This document shows positions 32,715 to 36,816 of a stretch of DNA of 36,816 nucleotides, piece after piece (the first letter of the stretch is position 1; each line of letters begins with the position of its first letter). The DNA is from Nitrospirae bacterium JdFR-86 (GTDB taxonomy: Bacteria; Nitrospirota; Thermodesulfovibrionia; Thermodesulfovibrionales; JdFR-86). The stretch lies in contig MTOV01000009.1 in the NCBI GenBank assembly GCA_002011815.1, positions 77,266 through 114,081 of the forward strand. Reading direction: 5' to 3'. Under the pieces are notes generated by a model. It worked only from the letters and a program-made list of their open reading frames with translations, was not told the DNA's origin and did not search any database. Position numbers and translations under genes: made by a program.

Positions 32715-33542
32715 TTAACTGAAAAATTCTTCCACCTCATGCCGTATACCACCGAGCCTGCTTCCGATGGAGATTATATCATCTTCCGTAAGTGAAAATC
32801 TACGCATGATAGCATCGTGTTCAGGTGTCCACAATCCGTCATTTTCACGTCTTGGAACAAGCCGATTGGACATGGCTTCAGCAAGAGAAATTATAGAGAC
32901 AGCATCCTTGTAACTTGTCGCCTCCGAGGGTCTGTGGTGATATTTTACCGATACGATAATGTCCTCAGGCAAACCCGTATTTTCAAGAAACCAACTTCCT
33001 GCATCTTCATGACTGCAGCCGAATAACTCCCGCTCTACAACAGGTAAATCATCAGACGCAGCAGTCTCAAGAAACTTCGCTGGGTCTTTTTTATAAAAAA
33101 TCACCCTGCCAATATCATGCAAAAGACCTGCAAGAAAACTCTCACGTGGAGATGTCGTCGGAAGAGACTCAGACAACGTATTGGCAATAAACGCTACTTC
33201 ATAGCCGTGAATCCAGAGGTTTTTTATATCGAATGAGCTGACTGGAAATATCTTTATAACCGTCATACCGACGGCAATTGATTTTATTTTTTCATAGCCG
33301 AGGAACATTACCGCCTGGTCTATATCCCTGATTTTCCCTGAGTGCCCGAATATTGCTGAGTTTGCAACCCTCAGAACCATCTCTGCAAGTGCTTGATCGT
33401 AAGAGACCAGCTGCGACAATTCCTGGGCAGAGGAGGTTTCATCGCTTACAACGGAAAGGATCTTCCCCAACATTGCTGGAATCGTAGAGCCATCATTGAT
33501 GCTTCTGATAAAATCTCTTATTTCAGATGCACATGCAGCCAT
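32715..33542 (-). CDS. HDOD domain signalling protein (paralogue)
   Basis: 275 residues, with the same fold as the gene downstream: STIPAMLGKILSVVSDETSSAQELSQLVSYDQALAEMVLRVANSAIFG, then AVMFLGYEKIKSIAVGMTVIKIF, FLAGLLHDIGRVIFY and CSHEDAGSWFLENTGLPEDIIVSVKYHH. The HD pair is kept. The two copies are distantly similar, so they probably have separate partners. ATG at 33542 without a clear Shine-Dalgarno sequence; the 106 bases upstream hold no recognisable gene. Confidence 0.87.
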   Translation of the reverse strand: MAACASEIRDFIRSINDGSTIPAMLGKILSVVSDETSSAQELSQLVSYDQALAEMVLRVANSAIFGHSGKIRDIDQAVMFLGYEKIKSIAVGMTVIKIFPVSSFDIKNLWIHGYEVAFIANTLSESLPTTSPRESFLAGLLHDIGRVIFYKKDPAKFLETAASDDLPVVERELFGCSHEDAGSWFLENTGLPEDIIVSVKYHHRPSEATSYKDAVSIISLAEAMSNRLVPRRENDGLWTPEHDAIMRRFSLTEDDIISIGSRLGGIRHEVEEFFS

Positions 33543-33648
33543 TTTAAAATTTCAAAACATTAGGTCCTTTCACGGTTAAGCGGAAACCTCCTGTACTAAA
33601 ATCACACTGCCCAGTATTGTAACACTGCATCAAGACATTTTCTCAGGA

Positions 33649-33849
33649 CTATTCGTTCATATACTTGTAGTATTCGCATTTTTTGCAGTTTCCTGCCTTT
33701 TCCACGAAAGTGCCCTGCGGTTTTCCTCCACACATGGTTCCTGCCACCATCCAGCATATCTTACCTGAATTTTTAGTGACTGCTGGACAGTCCTTTGTCT
33801 TTTCTCTCCCACACTTCATAAACTCCCAGCAATTAACCTTATCCGTCAC
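33649..33849 (-). CDS. Two-CW domain protein (small cysteine-rich)
   Basis: About 66 residues with the pattern NCWEFMKCGRE-CPA-GKICWMVAGTMCGGKPQGTF-CKKCEYYKYM, the family known as two-CW proteins, with about seven cysteines likely to bind metal or form a redox-active core. Found mostly in anaerobic, sulfur-cycling bacteria. I chose GTG 33849, eight bases after AGGAGG; an in-frame GTG three codons upstream lies inside that ribosome site. It stands between a chemoreceptor and HDOD genes, so a redox-sensing role is possible but unproved. Confidence 0.85.
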   Translation of the reverse strand: MTDKVNCWEFMKCGREKTKDCPAVTKNSGKICWMVAGTMCGGKPQGTFVEKAGNCKKCEYYKYMNE

Positions 33850-33896
33850 CTCTGTCACCTCCTTTACCTTCTAAATAATATCAGCATAACACCCCT

Positions 33897-33934
33897 GAAA
33901 TTCCAATGCCATACAAATAAGGCATTGGAATTTC
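33897..33934 (-). terminator. Perfect 14-bp hairpin after the chemoreceptor gene
   Basis: GAAATTCCAATGCC and its exact complement flank a 10-base loop, two bases after the chemoreceptor stop. No U-tract follows on the minus strand. It could still stop or slow polymerase or protect the mRNA end, like the hairpin after flagellin. Confidence 0.55.
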
Positions 33935-33936
33935 TA

Positions 33937-36294
33937 CTACCCCACAGGGGTCTCAGAAGAGGGCTGATCATGAACAGCCTCCTGCTGCTTGTCTGTTTTT
34001 TCCAGCTTGAACCAGTCTGCATCCTCTTTAAGTGCCACAGCCATCTGGGCAAGCTTTTGTGCCTCATCCTTAATCTTTCCGCTTGAGGACTCAATATCCT
34101 TTGTTATCTTAGCAATTGCCTCTATGTTAGCAGAGACCTGCGCTGTAGAAGCAGACTGCTCTTCTGTAGTAGTTGCAATCCTCTGAACCATATCCATACC
34201 TCGTTTGGAAGCAGATACTATCTGATTCAAAGACCCTCTTGCATCCTCGGACAGTTTTACACCCTTTTCAACCTCGGCTTTTGCAGACTCCATACTTTTT
34301 ACAGCCTGTTCGGTATCCGCCTGAATCTTCTTAATCATGTCAGCAATATCCTTTGTTGCCTTGCCTGTCCGCTCCGCGAGTTTTCTGACCTCATCTGCAA
34401 CCACTGCAAATCCCCGTCCTTTTTCCCCTGCTCTTGCCGCCTCAATAGCTGCATTCAAGGCAAGAAGATTCGTCTGGTCGGCAATGTCGTTAATCGTGTT
34501 TATAATGTTGCCTATCTGCCTGCTTGAACGTCCAAGTTCCTCAATTATGACGGCAGAGCTTTTTACTGTCTCAGCCACTTCGTGCATTCCCATCACGGTT
34601 TCTCTCACTATCTCAAGACCTTTGTTTGCAAACTCATTGGTTTCACTGGCAGCAACAGAGGCTTCCATTGCGTTCTTGGCTACATCAATAACTGCATGGG
34701 ACATTTCAGACATAGCCGATGCCACCTGCTCTGTCTGAAGCGCCTGCTCAGTCGCCCCCTGAGACATCTGCTCAGAACTGTAGCTTAACTCACGACTGCC
34801 AGCAGCAACCTGACTTGATGCCGTCTGCAGTTTAACCACTACGTTTTTAAGTCTCTGCACCATCAGTGACAATGCATGCATCAGTTTGTCACGCGACGAC
34901 CGCTCCTTTACATCCACCATCAGATTGCCACCTGCAATCTCCTCTGCAAGATGCGTGACTTCATTCATAGCATCAATAAGAGAATTCAGATGGTTCTTTA
35001 TATCATTGAAATCCCCGCTATATTCATGTTCAATCTTAGGAGGTATAACACCTTTGCTTATCTGATGCACATACTCTGCTGCCATGCTCAATGGCATAAC
35101 TACTGCATCAAGCGTCTTGTTTACCCCGTCTACAATCTTGCCGAAATCTCCACCATGCTTGGAAGTGTCAGCACGTGTCTCAAGGTTGCCAGCAACAGCA
35201 TTCTCCGTCAACATGTTGATGTCGTTTACAATAGCCTTAATCTTCGATGCCATCTTGTTCATTGCTCCTGCCAGCCGGTTCATCTCGTCACTGCCCAGTT
35301 CCTCAATCTCTGAGGAAAGATCACCCTCAGCAATGCGCTCCGCATACCCCACCAGTGTATCAACAGACCTCACCGTCCCCCTGACATTAAGAACAATAAT
35401 GCCTAAAACAAGTCCTACTGCAACTAGAAAAATCACAATCATAATATTATGTATGGATGCACGCGTAGCAACATTCTCCGAAAGGTCATAACTCAATCCC
35501 AAAAACATCTTTCCATTATCAACAGGAACAAACCGATGCCAAAACGGTTTACCATTAACCTCGGAATTGAAATTGTTTTCCCCGTTTATCAAACGCGTGG
35601 GTAACGACAAACCAGAAAGAGTGCTGAATGCTATGCGGTCAGCAGATGCTACAGAGACCTCTATATTGTCACCAAAATGGCTCTTCTGACGCGCAAGAAA
35701 AGCACTGTCCACTCTCTTAACAAAAACAAGCGCAGCTTTTACGTTATTCTTCCTGTCAAGTATTGGACCTACAGAAACAAGCTTAAATGTACCGTTTTCC
35801 TGTATCAACTGCGTCAGTATCATTTCGTCCAGCTGCGCCTTCCTGTCTTTAAGCGGTGCATACCTGACAATCGGTTCAATAATGCTCTTGAATTCCAAAT
35901 CGTCGGCACCAGTATTCGAGTCTAAATGAAGCACTACCTTGCCTGTGTTCTGTACTACATGAATGTCATCAACATCAGAAAGAAGAATCATCTGCTCTAA
36001 AAAGTCTTTCAGAAGACTGGAATCCCCTCTCTGCGCCTTGATATACCAGTCATACAAAGACTTATGAAGAACACTCATCTTCATGACATCTGTCATGCTC
36101 TTAACCTGATTGTTGTATATCTCCAGAAGTACCTCGGACATGTGTTTTATCTGTGCCTCCTCATTAGCCACAAGTGCCCTGTTGACACGATTGGAAATAA
36201 GGAAACCACTGGTTACGAAGACAATAAGCAGAACAACTACAGGAGCAGTCAAAAGCCTGGCTTTTAAGCTGCATGCCCTTTTTGATGATTTCAT
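33937..36294 (-). CDS. Methyl-accepting chemotaxis protein with periplasmic sensor and multiple HAMP units
   Basis: 785 residues. Membrane segments at about 18-34 and 282-304 enclose a roughly 245-residue periplasmic sensor, probably of Cache type (the [26 protein letters not shown] region). A HAMP domain follows (305-357), then about 120 residues that look like one or two further HAMP units ([49 protein letters not shown]). The signalling hairpin runs from about 490, with the tip [39 protein letters not shown] (605-643). The C-terminus has no NWETF-type receptor tail. ATG at 36294 after GGGGAGG. The ligand is unknown. Confidence 0.93.
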   Translation of the reverse strand: MKSSKRACSLKARLLTAPVVVLLIVFVTSGFLISNRVNRALVANEEAQIKHMSEVLLEIYNNQVKSMTDVMKMSVLHKSLYDWYIKAQRGDSSLLKDFLEQMILLSDVDDIHVVQNTGKVVLHLDSNTGADDLEFKSIIEPIVRYAPLKDRKAQLDEMILTQLIQENGTFKLVSVGPILDRKNNVKAALVFVKRVDSAFLARQKSHFGDNIEVSVASADRIAFSTLSGLSLPTRLINGENNFNSEVNGKPFWHRFVPVDNGKMFLGLSYDLSENVATRASIHNIMIVIFLVAVGLVLGIIVLNVRGTVRSVDTLVGYAERIAEGDLSSEIEELGSDEMNRLAGAMNKMASKIKAIVNDINMLTENAVAGNLETRADTSKHGGDFGKIVDGVNKTLDAVVMPLSMAAEYVHQISKGVIPPKIEHEYSGDFNDIKNHLNSLIDAMNEVTHLAEEIAGGNLMVDVKERSSRDKLMHALSLMVQRLKNVVVKLQTASSQVAAGSRELSYSSEQMSQGATEQALQTEQVASAMSEMSHAVIDVAKNAMEASVAASETNEFANKGLEIVRETVMGMHEVAETVKSSAVIIEELGRSSRQIGNIINTINDIADQTNLLALNAAIEAARAGEKGRGFAVVADEVRKLAERTGKATKDIADMIKKIQADTEQAVKSMESAKAEVEKGVKLSEDARGSLNQIVSASKRGMDMVQRIATTTEEQSASTAQVSANIEAIAKITKDIESSSGKIKDEAQKLAQMAVALKEDADWFKLEKTDKQQEAVHDQPSSETPVG

Positions 36295-36344
36295 ACAGCG
36301 CCTCCCCTCTTTAGCCCTTCATGAAAGAAAGGGTTTATATAATT

Positions 36345-36378
36345 TTAAATATATAAATTTTTTAAATATATAAATTTT
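36345..36378 (-). repeat. Two tandem 17-bp AT-only repeats upstream of the chemoreceptor gene
   Basis: The sequence TTAAATATATAAATTTT occurs twice with no gap (36345-36361 and 36362-36378). It lies in the 172-base region between the CZB gene and the chemoreceptor, in the presumed leader. It could bind an AT-preferring regulator, or simply melt easily. Confidence 0.6.
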
Positions 36379-36396
36379 GCAATACCAGGCTGCTGT

Positions 36397-36405
36397 ATTA
36401 TACCA
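36397..36405 (-). promoter_or_regulatory. Extended -10 promoter for the chemoreceptor gene
   Basis: Minus strand TGGTATAAT is a perfect extended -10 element; no good -35 box is seen. The start would be near 36390, giving a leader of about 95 bases that contains the two AT repeats. I find no sigma-28 site here, unlike many chemoreceptor genes. Confidence 0.4.
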
Positions 36406-36466
36406 AAAAACATATTCAGTCTCTTGCAAAACCGCTAACAAATTTCAAAGTCATATAATCTATGTG

Positions 36467-36816
36467 TCACAACCTTTTCAGTTCATCTATAAGCCTTATC
36501 ACCTCGTGTGATATATTTTCCACTTGCATGATACCGTTAAGGCATTCGTCTCTTTCACCCCGGTTATACTTCTCCACACACTCCTGCGCCTTCGCATGCA
36601 ACTCCTTATGCGGTCCCTCAAGCTTCAGGAACGCCTCAGACTGCGATACCCCTTTCGATGCATCACTGTAATACCACTTGCCAAGCCTGCACGACTTGTG
36701 GTCACCTACATGTGTTATCTTCTCAAGTCCGTGATACATCCTATAAAGCCTCTTTACCCACATCCGATGGTCTGCCTTCACTCGCTCAAGCAACGTGCCT
36801 GTGCTCATCTGAAACT
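36467..36816 (-). CDS. CZB zinc-binding domain, probably the C-terminus of a chemoreceptor cut by the window
   Basis: The reading frame stays open from the window edge to the stop at 36467. The visible part has the chemoreceptor zinc-binding pattern: VKADHRMWVKRLYRMYHG, GDHKSCRLGKWYY and GPHKELHAKA, supplying three histidines and one cysteine for zinc. An in-frame ATG (36808) would make a free-standing 113-residue protein, but no Shine-Dalgarno sequence is visible in the eight bases before it, and the open frame fits the tail of a larger receptor or a c-di-GMP enzyme. CZB domains sense zinc or hypochlorous acid in the cytosol. Confidence 0.8.
   Translation of the reverse strand, partial: FQMSTGTLLERVKADHRMWVKRLYRMYHGLEKITHVGDHKSCRLGKWYYSDASKGVSQSEAFLKLEGPHKELHAKAQECVEKYNRGERDECLNGIMQVENISHEVIRLIDELKRL

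Noticed and set aside
33543-33648. Nine-codon leader frame with AGGAGG before the first HDOD gene
   Set aside because: The ribosome site is about 13 bases from the GTG and the frame encodes nothing recognisable.

Overview
This 36.8 kb window is a chromosomal motility locus in which every supported gene lies on the minus strand, so transcription runs from high to low coordinates. Gene content suggests a Gram-negative, flagellated, sulfur- or nitrogen-cycling bacterium. It has P- and L-ring genes (flgI, flgH), an octaheme cytochrome c, a two-CW protein, and flagellar control by sigma-54 and sigma-28 type promoters together with CsrA-FliW. The Nitrospirota (Thermodesulfovibrio-like lineages) is my best guess, but this is inference without a database search. 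I see no tRNA, rRNA, CRISPR array, insertion sequence or integration site.

Layout in transcription order. (1) 36816-31300, signalling: a CZB zinc-binding domain (probably the end of a chemoreceptor), a large chemoreceptor, a two-CW protein, two HDOD proteins, a tiny basic protein and a coiled-coil/helix protein. (2) 31085-26823, rod and ring operon flgF-flgG-flgA-flgH-flgI-flgJ behind a sigma-54-like promoter. (3) 26762-21614, late operon flgM-flgN-flgK-flgL-csrA-fliW plus a FliK-like and a FlhB C-domain gene, behind a sigma-28 promoter. (4) 21443-17991, flagellin, flaG, fliD, fliS and a fliT-like gene behind a near-consensus sigma-28 promoter, with a GGA-rich leader that looks like a CsrA target. 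(5) 17861-8144, a probable flagellin glycosylation cassette behind overlapping sigma-54 and sigma-28 promoters: a MerR-type regulator, a sulfotransferase-TPR protein, a two-domain GT4/GT2 enzyme, two tandem Maf-N/CgeB-type transferases, a GT9-like transferase with a helical tail, and a small helical protein. (6) 8069-1957, motor control: a receiver, an atypical PilZ protein, a MotCD-type stator, a receiver-PAS-histidine kinase and a classical MotAB stator. (7) 1860-1, a single-domain PilZ protein and a partial HAO-like octaheme cytochrome.

The parts fit one programme: assemble the rod, rings, hook junction and filament; restrain flagellin translation with CsrA until FliW is freed; glycosylate the filament protein; and drive the motor with two stator types, each next to a c-di-GMP-binding PilZ gene. 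The most unusual parts are the Maf-N/CgeB fusion pair, the dual promoter in front of the glycosylation cassette, the flagellin leader RNA, and long perfect hairpins without U-tracts after the flagellin and chemoreceptor genes.
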